From Mobiluncus porci (lineage in GTDB: Bacteria; Actinomycetota; Actinomycetes; Actinomycetales; Actinomycetaceae): DNA of 64,000 nt. The stretch spans positions 62,001-126,000 of the forward strand of contig NZ_VUMY01000006.1 in NCBI RefSeq assembly GCF_009695935.1, read 5' to 3'. Below the pieces are notes generated by a model, which was given only the letters and a program-made list of their open reading frames with translations, made no database searches and was not told the origin of the DNA. Positions 34,710 through 43,359 of the stretch are shown piece after piece; position 1 is the stretch's first letter, and the number at the start of each line of letters is the position of its first letter. The translations under genes and the position numbers were made by a program.

Positions 34710-35170
34710 CTCTCGAAGTAGTACCCGACCGAATTTACGGAAACAAACTCAGCTTCATTATTGACGGCAAAGAGTACAACACCGATCTAACCTCCTACCT
34801 CCTAGAGCCGGGAGAAGCTGACTCTAAAAAGCGCACTTTCGCGGAAGTCGCTAAAGGAGCTGGGGTTAAATGGACCATGAAGCTCTCAGCTTTGCAGTCC
34901 ACCACGACCGCCTCGCTTTGGCGCGCCATCTGGGATAAATCCGGTAAAGAAGTCGATTATGTTATCGCCCCGTTCGGCAACGACACCCCGACCGAGGCGC
35001 AGCCCCACTTCAAGGGCAAAGTGAAAATCGGCCGCAAGCCCTCACTCGGAGGCGACGCAGGAGAAGAAGAATTCACTTTCGAAACCGAATGGGCCTGCAC
35101 CGGAGAGCCGCAGTTAGTCACTAGCGCCGGAACCTACACCCCGCCATCTGAAACAGGAACCGGAGTCTAA
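34706..35170 (+). CDS. Major tail tube protein
   Basis: 154 residues, beta-rich (DRIYGNKLSFIIDGKEYNTD, WACTGEPQLVTSAGTYTPP). Position before the tail chaperones and composition fit the siphovirus tube subunit. It starts by ATGA overlap. Confidence 0.75.
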   Translation: MTLEVVPDRIYGNKLSFIIDGKEYNTDLTSYLLEPGEADSKKRTFAEVAKGAGVKWTMKLSALQSTTTASLWRAIWDKSGKEVDYVIAPFGNDTPTEAQPHFKGKVKIGRKPSLGGDAGEEEFTFETEWACTGEPQLVTSAGTYTPPSETGTGV

Positions 35171-35173
35171 ACA

Positions 35174-35554
35174 GTGGCTCGCTACGCTGTCGGAATCAAA
35201 ACTAAGGGCTTAAAAGAAGTAGTCAGAGCCCTTAACAAGATCGCCGAAGACGCGCAAGACATGCCTAATCTCATGCACGATATCGGCATGATCGCAGTCA
35301 ACGCCGCGCGGCCGCCCGTGAAAACCGGGAGACTTGAGGCTTCCATGCGAGCGGGCCGCGGCAAAACTAAGGCCGTTGTGAGAGCGGGACGCGCTAAAGT
35401 CCCATACGCTCCGATGATTCACTACGGCTGGCCAAAGAGGGGCATTAAAGCCCGCCCCTACCTTACAGAAGCAATCAGAGCCCAAGAGCCCGCAATCATC
35501 GCACGGCTCGAGCAAGGCATACACGAAATAGTAGAAGGACACTCCCAGAAATGA
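35174..35554 (+). CDS. HK97 gp10-like neck/tail completion protein
   Basis: 126 residues with the family pattern AARPPVKTGRLEASMRAG and PYAPMIHYGWPKRGIKARPYL. In HK97-like phages gp10 homologues usually precede the tail terminator and tube genes. Here it lies after the tube gene, an unusual order. GTG start, stop overlapping the next ATG. Confidence 0.82.
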   Translation: MARYAVGIKTKGLKEVVRALNKIAEDAQDMPNLMHDIGMIAVNAARPPVKTGRLEASMRAGRGKTKAVVRAGRAKVPYAPMIHYGWPKRGIKARPYLTEAIRAQEPAIIARLEQGIHEIVEGHSQK

Positions 35555-35916
35555 ATCCGGAAAACTTTATTAATAACCTCACCACAGGCGAACTCGAACT
35601 CTTAGAGCGCAATCTCGGGGTTAGTATGGAGAACTTTGACAAGGCCGCCTCGCAGTCCGTGTTTTTCCAGGTCTTAGCGATGATCGCCTCGCAGCGCCTC
35701 GGTAAACCCATCACCATGGAGCAAGCCGGGAGCCTCACGGTAGAAGAATCCCTCGAGCTCGCACAGTTCGGCATCAAGGACGCAACCCCTAACCGCGACT
35801 CCATCGTTTCGGAGCTCTTGGAACTGTTGCCAAAAGTCCCTTTAGCGCAAGCCAACCCGCTAACAGTGAGCTCTTACAACACCAAGCCGCCCGTTTCGCA
35901 AACTTCGCCGTTCTAA
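35551..35916 (+). CDS. Tail assembly chaperone, short form (gpG-like)
   Basis: 121 residues, helical, acting with the longer frameshifted form to assemble the tail around the tape measure. The slippery heptamer CCCTTTA (35838-35844) is in the correct phase (GTC CCT TTA). A -1 shift there leads into an open frame of 55 codons. Confidence 0.85.
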   Translation: MNPENFINNLTTGELELLERNLGVSMENFDKAASQSVFFQVLAMIASQRLGKPITMEQAGSLTVEESLELAQFGIKDATPNRDSIVSELLELLPKVPLAQANPLTVSSYNTKPPVSQTSPF

Positions 35917-36011
35917 CAGGCTGCTATGACCGCGCCGCCTACACGCGGCTAACCATCCTCGAGGTCGAAGAAATCTATAGCGCTTTGAAACGTCAAAAAG
36001 TAAGGAGATAA
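35551..36011 (+). CDS. Tail assembly chaperone, -1 frameshift product (gpGT-like)
   Basis: Predicted 153-residue fusion: 98 codons in the first frame, then 35844-36011 in the -1 frame (ending FANFAVLTGCYDRAAYTRL then EEIYSALKRQKVRR). The -1 frame is closed at 35790-35792, so the shift must occur after that, and CCCTTTA is the only perfect X-XXY-YYZ site found. The stop overlaps the AAGGAGA ribosome site of the tape measure gene. Confidence 0.8.
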
Positions 36012-36013
36012 CC

Positions 36014-38020
36014 ATGGCAAAACATGTAGTTAACGTCTCGGTACTAGCTGACGTTAAAAAACTCGTCGCTGGAATGCGTGAAGCTGTAGGAGCTAAAGGC
36101 CTGGGTCTGCTGAAAAGCGGTTTTTCTAAACTCGGAGCCTTCGCCGCCGCGGGACTCGCAGCCGCAGGAGCCGCCACCACCGCGCTAGTAGTTAAATCTA
36201 TTGGCGCGGCTGGTGAGCTCGAGCAGCAAGTCGGAGCCATTGACGCAGTTTTCAAAGAATCCGCCGGCCAAATGCACGAATGGGGCAAAGCCGCCGCTAC
36301 CGCCGTAGGCTTGACCCGCTCCGAATACTCCCAGCTAGGCACCCTGATTGGAGCACAACTCAAAAACGCGGGTATCTCCATGAGCGAGCTCGCGCCTAAA
36401 ACCAACGAACTAATCAAACTCGGAGCCGACATGTCGGCCATGTTCGGAGGTTCTACAGCGGAAGCAGTCGGAGCCCTATCCTCAGCCCTGAAAGGGGAGC
36501 GGGACCCCATCGAACGCTACGGGGTAAGTCTCAAGCAAGCCGCTATTGACGCGGAAGCCGCCTCTCTTGGCTTCCAGAAAGTCGGGGGGAGCTTCGACCA
36601 AGAAGCTCAAGCCGCCGCCACGCTTTCTCTGATCATGAAGCAGACGGGAGACGCTCACGGAGCCTTCGCCCGTGAGACAGACACACTCGCACACAAGCAG
36701 CAAGTCCTATCTGCTAAATGGGGAGACTTTACCGCACAACTCGGCGGTTTTTTCCTACCAATAGCAACCCAAGTAGTAGGGCTACTGTCTGATAGCCTCA
36801 TGCCCGCCATTAGTGAGCTTACGGACAAATACGGGCCGCAAGTGCAAGCCACTTTCAACCAAGCCAAAGAAGCCATAGCGCCCTTAATCGAATCCTTCCA
36901 AGGCTTAAGCTCGCAGGGCATCGGCACTCTCAGCAATCATCTTCAAGTTTTTATGCCGCTCTGGCAGAGCCTACAGACACTATTCCAAACCGTAATAAGC
37001 TTCGTTACCGGCGCTTTACTTCCTTCTCTCATCCAGATTGGAGGCGCTCTCGCTCAAGCCTTCGCGCCCTTCGCGCAAATCCTCTTAACGCAAGTGTATC
37101 CAGCGATAATTACTATCGCTAACGCTGTCTTACCCGTGATTGGCCAAATCCTGCAAGCTCTCACACCACTAATCACCACCATTGTCGGCGTACTCTCGCC
37201 CGCAATCCAAACACTCGGCGTAATCGTGGAAGCCGTTTTCGGCGCCATGGCTGGAATCGTGCAAGGCGCCATGAAGATCATTAGCGGCATCATTAAAACT
37301 GTTACCTCGATTATCAAGGGCGACTGGCAAGGCGCCTGGGAAGGCATCAAGCAAATCTTCGAGGGAATATGGCAACAAACCGGAGCTATCGTCCAAGCCG
37401 CGCTTACCATCATCCAAGCACTCATAAAAGGAGGCCTGAACCAAGCGCGCAACATTGCCAAAGCCGCGCTAGACGCAGTTATTCAAGTGTTTAAAGGCGC
37501 TTTTGAGACCATGGCAGGCGCGGTTCAAGCCGGAATCAAGGCCATCATAGGGTTTATGAGCGGGCTACCATCTCGCATAGTCTCAGCCCTCGGAAACCTC
37601 GGAGGCCTCCTACTCGGAGCCGGTAAATCTATCATGCAAGGCTTCCTAAACGGTCTGAAAGCCGCTTGGGGAGCCGTGCAAGACTTTGTGGGAGGCATCG
37701 CCTCATGGATCGCCGCGAACAAAGGCCCTATCGAGAAAGACCGCTCCCTACTTGTGCCCGCTGGTAAGGCAATCATGCAAGGCCTTAGAACCGGGCTAAT
37801 CTCCGAGCTACCGGCTCTCCGAAACACTCTCGGAACAGTAGAAGCCACCATTAGCGGAATTAATCCCGCTATTGGAGCGCCCCGCCTCGCTATGGCAGGA
37901 GCCACCCCCGGAATGAACGTAACTATAAACGTTCACGCCCTGGAGGCCACTCCCGAAGTTGGAAGGCGCATCGCTCAAGCCCTCGGCCAATACCAGCATC
38001 TCCAAGGAGCCGACCGATGA
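36014..38020 (+). CDS. Tape measure protein
   Basis: 668 residues, the longest prophage gene. It sets tail length and helps DNA ejection. Ala-rich helical N-terminus with hydrophobic stretch (FAAAGLAAAGAATTALVV), TMP-type GELEQQVGAIDAVFKESA, several hydrophobic segments (about 335-430), and a C-terminal WIAANKGPIEKDRSLLVPAGKAIM found in many actinophage tape measures. Strong AAGGAGA before ATG. Confidence 0.93.
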   Translation: MAKHVVNVSVLADVKKLVAGMREAVGAKGLGLLKSGFSKLGAFAAAGLAAAGAATTALVVKSIGAAGELEQQVGAIDAVFKESAGQMHEWGKAAATAVGLTRSEYSQLGTLIGAQLKNAGISMSELAPKTNELIKLGADMSAMFGGSTAEAVGALSSALKGERDPIERYGVSLKQAAIDAEAASLGFQKVGGSFDQEAQAAATLSLIMKQTGDAHGAFARETDTLAHKQQVLSAKWGDFTAQLGGFFLPIATQVVGLLSDSLMPAISELTDKYGPQVQATFNQAKEAIAPLIESFQGLSSQGIGTLSNHLQVFMPLWQSLQTLFQTVISFVTGALLPSLIQIGGALAQAFAPFAQILLTQVYPAIITIANAVLPVIGQILQALTPLITTIVGVLSPAIQTLGVIVEAVFGAMAGIVQGAMKIISGIIKTVTSIIKGDWQGAWEGIKQIFEGIWQQTGAIVQAALTIIQALIKGGLNQARNIAKAALDAVIQVFKGAFETMAGAVQAGIKAIIGFMSGLPSRIVSALGNLGGLLLGAGKSIMQGFLNGLKAAWGAVQDFVGGIASWIAANKGPIEKDRSLLVPAGKAIMQGLRTGLISELPALRNTLGTVEATISGINPAIGAPRLAMAGATPGMNVTINVHALEATPEVGRRIAQALGQYQHLQGADR

Positions 38021-39582
38021 AACAAATAATCGAGCTTCCACCCTGGGAAGGTGCAACGGTAGAAGGCAATGACGTAACGCCACTCGAAAACTCTACGCCT
38101 ATTATTGATTTGCCGTATCTACAGCCAGGGCGCCGCTACACACTCCAAGGCAAAGCCACCGCCGCGCCGAAACAGGATGACTCGCAGCCATTTATCATTA
38201 TGGGAGAGTCCCTAGCGAAGCTCACCCCAAACACTCCAACAGAGTTTACAGTTTCTACAACGGTGCCAATGCCCGTCAAACTCTCTCTAGTCTCTGTTGC
38301 CTCGGTGGCTTTCGAGCGCCTCGAGCTTTCCTATGAGCGTTACTCATCACCCGATGACCCCCTACCCTACGATGAGCTAGGCATCGACGTTTACACCACC
38401 CGCCCCGGGCGAGTCCCGTTTATCCTTGGAACCTCCCGAATCTCGGTAGCATCCCTCGACTGGCAAGCCCCCACAGCAGGAACCTTCATTATCGGATCCA
38501 CCCCGCTAGACGAAGGCCGCCTCTTCATCCCCGACCCGCCCGAAACATGGAGAGCCCTCGCGCCCGATACTTACGACCTGGAAATCTCACGCGGCCAAAC
38601 CTACAACGGGCTAATACCCCTTGCACAGGCCGCAAGCGTCAAAATCAGTGTGAAAAACACGGCTGACCCCCGCGCCTGGGACATAATCAAAAACCGGCCT
38701 CTACGCGTCTACACCCTAAGGAACATGCAACCTGTTTTTACCGGCCATGTCACCGAAACCGCGCTACAGCTCGAAAATAAAGCAGACTACACCGTAACCA
38801 TCGCCGGAACTGACCTAGTGGGCGAGCTAGTCCAGATGAAGCGCTACGGGGTAAGAGAAACCGGAATTATCGACACGGGAGAGACCTTCACAGCCCGCCT
38901 CGCGCGGCTCTTAACCTCGGGAGGCTACCCCTACACCCCGCCCACAACCGACCCCGGGGTAATGCTCTGCAACACCGTTTTAGAATCCTCTATCGCTAAA
39001 CACCTCGATTTAGCTTGCAACTCTATCGGCGGGGCATGGTATGTAAACCGCGCGGGCGAGATTGTTTTCCAGCTAGAAGCCACCCAAACCGCCCCCGGCG
39101 CTCTATACAGCGACCAAATCGAAACCCAAGCCTTTTACTTCGTGGAAGTAAGCGCGGTCTGGAACTCGAAAGACCTCATAAGCCTAGTAGACGTGTTGAA
39201 CAAGGCCGCGCAATACGACCCCGAAAGGCAAGACTGGCAAGCCCTAGAAACCACCACAACAGGCACGAATCAGGAAATGCTCCAGTGGCACGGTCCGCAA
39301 AAAGCCGTTATTGAGACCTGCCTACAGGCTCAAGCCGCAAGGCAAGCCCTCGCAGATCGCCTCGCAGCAACCAAGACCGCCGCGTTGACAGTCTCCAATG
39401 TCACCTTGAATGCGACCCGCTACCAGGCTTACGCCGGAACCGCCGAAATCGGAGACCTAATAGAAGCACACCTCAGAGGAGAAAAAACCATCGGACACAT
39501 CAGCCATATCACACATAAAAGTGACGCCTGGGACTGGATGATGGAAATAGAACTCGCAGGATGGAAGCAGAAAGGCGAATAA
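38017..39582 (+). CDS. Tail tip/hub protein
   Basis: 521 residues following the tape measure by a 4-bp overlap. N-terminal beta-sandwich region (1-150), then a hub-like part (about 190-520) with YDLEISRGQTYNGLIPLAQAA and ADYTVTIAGTDLVGELV. Only one gene is found where many siphophages have separate distal tail and hub genes, so it may combine both. Confidence 0.78.
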   Translation: MKQIIELPPWEGATVEGNDVTPLENSTPIIDLPYLQPGRRYTLQGKATAAPKQDDSQPFIIMGESLAKLTPNTPTEFTVSTTVPMPVKLSLVSVASVAFERLELSYERYSSPDDPLPYDELGIDVYTTRPGRVPFILGTSRISVASLDWQAPTAGTFIIGSTPLDEGRLFIPDPPETWRALAPDTYDLEISRGQTYNGLIPLAQAASVKISVKNTADPRAWDIIKNRPLRVYTLRNMQPVFTGHVTETALQLENKADYTVTIAGTDLVGELVQMKRYGVRETGIIDTGETFTARLARLLTSGGYPYTPPTTDPGVMLCNTVLESSIAKHLDLACNSIGGAWYVNRAGEIVFQLEATQTAPGALYSDQIETQAFYFVEVSAVWNSKDLISLVDVLNKAAQYDPERQDWQALETTTTGTNQEMLQWHGPQKAVIETCLQAQAARQALADRLAATKTAALTVSNVTLNATRYQAYAGTAEIGDLIEAHLRGEKTIGHISHITHKSDAWDWMMEIELAGWKQKGE

Positions 39583-39819
39583 ATGGCAGCACCACGCTAC
39601 AACCCCGGCCATGTACTCACCGCCGCCGAAATCAACGACACCCTCGTAAACGACGACGGAGCCGAGCTAGAAGCCTACCTAACCCAAATGCGGCAAGAAA
39701 TCAACGAGAAAGTAACCGAACTACCAACCCACTTTCAGACGCTGAAAACCTCAGTAGCTTCTATCGAAGCCACTCTTTCAAAACTGCAAAGCATCGCCGC
39801 TAATACCCCAGGAGCATAA
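39583..39819 (+). CDS. Short tail-fibre-like protein with coiled coil
   Basis: 78 residues. The N-terminal module (YNPGHVLTAAEINDTLVNDDG) is shared with the next gene; a coiled coil follows. Probably a truncated or accessory fibre copy. Abuts the previous stop. Confidence 0.65.
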   Translation: MAAPRYNPGHVLTAAEINDTLVNDDGAELEAYLTQMRQEINEKVTELPTHFQTLKTSVASIEATLSKLQSIAANTPGA

Positions 39820-39820
39820 A

Positions 39821-40351
39821 ATGGCCAAACTAAAAACCTTCACAGACGGAGAAGTCTTAACCGCCGCCGACGTCAACGCCTACCTCGTCAACGATCCCGA
39901 CCTATACAACAACGGCCAAGCCGAGCTCCGCGCACTAATAGAGCAAGGCTTCGGGCCATCAATCGCAGAAATCGAATCACTCAAAACCAGAGTACAGACT
40001 GTAGAAACATCCTACGCGGAAATCGTCCCCAAAATTCAAGAAATAATCAAATATCCGCCTTTCGTGAAAGCGGTTGAAGTATCAATTTACGTCGAGGGGA
40101 CTCCAGGTAGAACTGCTAATGTTTATAAATATCCCGAAATCAGAGCGGTAGAACGCGATAAGAATTGCGTCGATATTTCTAGCCCTTACCCAATTTTTAG
40201 CTATGTACTTAAGTGGCAAGACATCGATCAGAAATCCATGAGAATGAGCGGAAATATATGCAAAGATTTGCCGACAAATATAACTATTGGCCACACTGCA
40301 ATAACAGAAATTATTTACCTTCATATCCTGGTTCCTAAAGACCACGCCTAA
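39821..40351 (+). CDS. Tail-fibre-like protein with AT-rich C-terminal domain
   Basis: 176 residues. Residues 8-30 repeat the attachment module of the preceding gene (DGEVLTAADVNAYLVNDPD), then a coiled coil, then about 95 residues with visibly lower GC (40060-40350), Tyr- and Ile-rich. The AT-rich end looks like a separately acquired receptor-binding domain. No family recognised for it. Confidence 0.65.
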   Translation: MAKLKTFTDGEVLTAADVNAYLVNDPDLYNNGQAELRALIEQGFGPSIAEIESLKTRVQTVETSYAEIVPKIQEIIKYPPFVKAVEVSIYVEGTPGRTANVYKYPEIRAVERDKNCVDISSPYPIFSYVLKWQDIDQKSMRMSGNICKDLPTNITIGHTAITEIIYLHILVPKDHA

Positions 40352-40371
40352 ACAGAGCAGAGGAACCCGAA

Positions 40372-41211
40372 ATGTTTACTCTAAGAACGCAATTAGGCAA
40401 CGCGAACAAAGGCCCGCGCCCCGCGTGGGCTCGCTACATCGTGATCCACCATTGGGGAGACCCCGCCGCGCATCGCAACGTGAAGCCCGCCGCTATCGCA
40501 AGTTTCTTGAATCGACCCGGTGGGAATTCTTCGGCTCACGCCGTTGTTGGCCCCTGGGAAGTGATCCAGATATGCCCCTGGCAACGTATCGCTTGGCACG
40601 CGCCGGGAGGTAACGCCTACGGCATCGGGCTTGAGCTTAAACCCTTTGACAGTCAGACTCCGAAAGAAGAAGTAGACGCGATCTTCGAGACTACCGCGTG
40701 GCTTATCGCCTACCTCTGGCATGTATGCCCCGGGCTCGACCGGAAACTACGCTGGCACAAGCAGTTTTACAACACGGCTTGTCCTGCCGAATGGATCGCT
40801 CGCATCTCAGACCTCGAGAAACGCGCCGCCGAATACTACCCGAAAATCGACCCCAACAACCCCACCGCCACCAAGCCACTAACCGAAAGAAAGGAACCCC
40901 CCAAAATGATTTGCTTCCAATACCCAGACGGGAGATGCGTAAAAACCGATGGCATTTTTTACAACTACATCGGAGACCCCGCGCATCTGCAAGCCCTCAT
41001 GAATGCGGGCGTGCCACTTATTTCTGCCACGCCTGACCAAGTGGAAGCCTGGTACCTGCCAGCCCCGAACGGGCTTGAAACCGTGCCAGGCCGCGTGAAA
41101 GACCTCAAGGACATGGCCACGGATTTCCCCGGTATGAGCGACAGTCTCAAACGCACCTCAGTCCTCGCAAAAATTCAAGCCACCATGGGCATTCCCGCCC
41201 GCCAAGCATAA
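40372..41211 (+). CDS. Endolysin, N-acetylmuramoyl-L-alanine amidase
   Basis: 279 residues. Amidase_2 domain at residues 1-150: zinc ligands in YIVIHHWGDP and in RWHKQFYNTACPAEW, with SSAHAVVGPWEVIQICPW between. The C-terminal part (180-279) contains a repeated-looking wall-binding-type region (CFQYPDGRCVKTDGIFYNYI). Cleaves the cell wall at lysis. Next to the holins. Confidence 0.9.
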   Translation: MFTLRTQLGNANKGPRPAWARYIVIHHWGDPAAHRNVKPAAIASFLNRPGGNSSAHAVVGPWEVIQICPWQRIAWHAPGGNAYGIGLELKPFDSQTPKEEVDAIFETTAWLIAYLWHVCPGLDRKLRWHKQFYNTACPAEWIARISDLEKRAAEYYPKIDPNNPTATKPLTERKEPPKMICFQYPDGRCVKTDGIFYNYIGDPAHLQALMNAGVPLISATPDQVEAWYLPAPNGLETVPGRVKDLKDMATDFPGMSDSLKRTSVLAKIQATMGIPARQA

Positions 41212-41223
41212 GGAGTTAGAACA

Positions 41224-41424
41224 ATGGAAAACAAAGAAATCATTCCCGCCCAAATCCGCACCTGGCTCTACGGCATTATCACCGCCGCCATCCCGCTCTT
41301 GAGCGCCTACGGCATCATCTCCGAACAAGTCGCGCCTCTCTGGGTTGCGCTGGGAGCCGCGCTGCTCGGAACCACCACGGCTTTCGCCTACCGTCCCACG
41401 CGCACACCTAAAGAGGTGGAATAA
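41224..41424 (+). CDS. Holin, short two-span type
   Basis: 66 residues with two hydrophobic segments (TWLYGIITAAIPLLSAYGI and VAPLWVALGAALLGTTTAFAY) and a charged tail, like r1t-type holins. 12 bp after the amidase, with AAGGAG upstream. Confidence 0.8.
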   Translation: MENKEIIPAQIRTWLYGIITAAIPLLSAYGIISEQVAPLWVALGAALLGTTTAFAYRPTRTPKEVE

Positions 41425-41697
41425 ATGCCACCATGGCTCTTTGACCTGCAAGGCATCGGCGCGGTTATCTCAGGAGTGGCCGCGCTGATAGCCGCGTTCT
41501 ATGCCAAATCCGCTGCCAAAGAGATGAAGCCCAACCACGGATCTAGCATGAGAGACCTCCTAGACGTGATGGATGACCGCATCAAATCTCTTGGACACCG
41601 GCAAGGCGAACTCCACGACCAGCTACAAAACCTCGTAGACTCGGAACGCGACACCCACGCCCAAATCTGGAAACGCCTGGAAAAACTCGAAAATTAG
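41425..41697 (+). CDS. Membrane protein with coiled coil, accessory holin candidate (DUF2746-like)
   Basis: 90 residues: one N-terminal span (GIGAVISGVAALIAAFYA) and a cytoplasmic helical tail (GELHDQLQNLVDSERDTHAQIWKRLEKLE). Actinophages often carry such a second membrane protein beside the holin. Last gene of the late operon. Confidence 0.72.
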   Translation: MPPWLFDLQGIGAVISGVAALIAAFYAKSAAKEMKPNHGSSMRDLLDVMDDRIKSLGHRQGELHDQLQNLVDSERDTHAQIWKRLEKLEN

Positions 41698-41903
41698 CGC
41701 TGTAAATCGGTTCGAGCTCCGCGCCCTGGACGATTAGCAAGCCATGTGTCCACGGTTTCCGGGCTCCACCCGTAAGCCGTGACCTTTTCCCCCGTGCCTA
41801 TCTCCACATCCGGCGCGGGCATATAGCCTCGTGCGAAATACGCCTTGATCGTGTTTTCAGAAAGACCCGCCCGCGTTGCAACACCTTTCAGCGATAAAAA
41901 CAT
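41694..41903 (-). CDS. Excisionase/AlpA-like HTH protein
   Basis: 69 residues, MerR/AlpA-type HTH (LKGVATRAGLSENTIKAYFARGYMPAPD) and WSPETVDTWLANRPGRG, a frequent ending in actinobacterial HTH_17 proteins. Orientation toward the late operon end and proximity to the integrase suggest a recombination directionality factor; a simple regulator is also possible. Confidence 0.7.
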   Translation of the reverse strand: MFLSLKGVATRAGLSENTIKAYFARGYMPAPDVEIGTGEKVTAYGWSPETVDTWLANRPGRGARTDLQR

Positions 41904-41926
41904 GACACACCCCTCAGGTTGTTTCG

Positions 41927-41962
41927 GGAAGTCCCCGCCCCTATGGGACGGGGACGACTTCC
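41927..41962. terminator. Strong hairpin ending the late operon and the 33-residue gene
   Basis: GGAAGTCCCCGCCCC pairs with GGGACGGGGACGACTTCC with a 2-nt bulge and TAT loop. CTTAATCTTCCTT follows on the plus strand. It directly follows the small minus-strand gene. Confidence 0.6.
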
Positions 41963-42064
41963 TTAATCTTCCTTCGGCGGATTCTTTGCCATCTTCTCAC
42001 GAATGAGAATCAGTGCTAGAATAGCTTCTGGAAGGGAAATCAGAATCTCGATGACGGTAATCAT
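41963..42064 (-). CDS. 33-residue single-span membrane peptide
   Basis: Short gene encoding MITVIEILISLPEAIL then ALILIREKMAKNPPKED: one hydrophobic helix and a charged tail. AAAGGA lies upstream of the ATG. A GC-rich hairpin (GCCCCGG/CCGGGGC near 42083-42102) lies before it. Toxin, superinfection exclusion or lysis regulator are possible; no evidence favours one. Confidence 0.5.
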   Translation of the reverse strand: MITVIEILISLPEAILALILIREKMAKNPPKED

Positions 42065-42204
42065 CTTGATATCCTTTCCCGTAAGCCCCGGATCGCCCCG
42101 GGGCTTTCCTATGTCAGAGCGGTTGCCCTAACAGTTATAACTATACGCCTAATAGGGCGTAATGTCAAACCGGAATGGGGCATTTGACCTAACAAATATG
42201 AAGA

Positions 42205-42483
42205 CTACGGTATCGTTGCCACATATTCATCCCAACCCTCGAGCGGTTGCCCTTTCACAATCCGCTCGAGGTCAACCCATGTGCAACGCGATTTCGAGTA
42301 ATCTCCACTGAGCGCCTGACGTATCTCAATATCTACAACTGCATTTATATAGCGGTTAAGCGTGGCGACCAAATCTATTTCCGCATCGGTCAATATCGTA
42401 TCTTCAGGCTGAGGGTCTTCCACAACTTCGTTTATATAGCGTGCAATATTGGCAAAAGTGTCTATTTCCTCATCAGTTAACAT
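42205..42483 (-). CDS. Small acidic prophage protein with internal duplication
   Basis: 92 residues from ATG 42483, which has GAAAGGA upstream. Two copies of a helix, LTDEEIDTFANIARYINEVV and LTDAEIDLVATLNRYINAVV, show an internal duplication. The rest (WVDLERIVKGQPLEGWDEYV) is acidic. Unknown function; follows the integrase in the same direction. Confidence 0.65.
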   Translation of the reverse strand: MLTDEEIDTFANIARYINEVVEDPQPEDTILTDAEIDLVATLNRYINAVVDIEIRQALSGDYSKSRCTWVDLERIVKGQPLEGWDEYVATIP

Positions 42484-42496
42484 GGCCTTTTCCTTT

Positions 42497-43291
42497 CTAA
42501 AATTGTGCTGCACTTACCGCAGCAACGAGTGGATCCAAATCGAGCTTGATATAGCGCTTAGTCGTGTCAGTCTTCACGTGCCCCATCACGGCTCCCACTG
42601 AAAGTAAATCGTGAGTGGCGCGGTAAGCCACAGTCCCGAAACGGTGCCTAAGCGCGTGGCCGGTAACGCCATCTGGGAGCACTTTGCCAAGAAGTTTCGC
42701 AGTATAAGCCGGGGAAAGATGGCCCTCAATCCGACCGGGGAAAAGAAAACTTGGGCAAGCGTGAAACGCTTGAATCAGGGCTCCGTCTTGAACTGGGATA
42801 ATCCGCTCACGCCCGCCTTTACCGATGACTTTCAAAACCTCACCGTTCCAATCATCGCCACGCACTTTGCAGATTTCGCAAGCCCTAAGCCCGCAAAACG
42901 CCGCCAGGCGAACCATGAGCCGTGTCCTTGAATCTCCCTCTCTGAGTGCTATGGCAACCTGGCTTTCACTGGCAGGATGGGGAATGCCATCAGGTACGAT
43001 AACCGGGGTAAGAGCCCTGGCAGGCGAACTCTTGATAAAGCCTTCATCTTCCATGTACTTGAAGAATTGACTGGCTACGCCTTGAGCGCTCCGGCGCGTC
43101 TCTGGCTTCCAATCATGCTCTGCCAGCCAGGCTTCCAGCCTCTCGCGGGTAACGTGCGTAGGAACCGGGGCAATCTCGCGCATCACAGAGAGGTAATAGG
43201 AATGCACGCGGATAGTCCCGCTCGCGCGTCCCGCCGCTTTTAGGTGCTGAATGTACAGGTGAATCATGTTTGGCCACGTCTTACTTTTCAT
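42497..43291 (-). CDS. int: Tyrosine recombinase integrase
   Basis: Site-specific recombinase for tRNA-Asn. SAM-like N-terminal domain (WPNMIHLYIQHLKAAGRASGTI) and catalytic domain with Arg in AAFCGLRACEICKV, HALRHRFGTVAYR, the later His/Trp-position in GHVKTDTTKRYIKLD with the nucleophile Tyr. ATG 43291 preferred; GTG 43312 is an alternative. In the excised circle the extended repressor would stop at 43281, overlapping this start by 11 bp. Confidence 0.94.
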   Translation of the reverse strand: MKSKTWPNMIHLYIQHLKAAGRASGTIRVHSYYLSVMREIAPVPTHVTRERLEAWLAEHDWKPETRRSAQGVASQFFKYMEDEGFIKSSPARALTPVIVPDGIPHPASESQVAIALREGDSRTRLMVRLAAFCGLRACEICKVRGDDWNGEVLKVIGKGGRERIIPVQDGALIQAFHACPSFLFPGRIEGHLSPAYTAKLLGKVLPDGVTGHALRHRFGTVAYRATHDLLSVGAVMGHVKTDTTKRYIKLDLDPLVAAVSAAQF

Positions 43292-43359
43292 GCCGCCACT
43301 GTAGACATCCACGAACGAGAATCAGCAAAACCAGCAACCCCGCCATCAGCCTTAACCAG

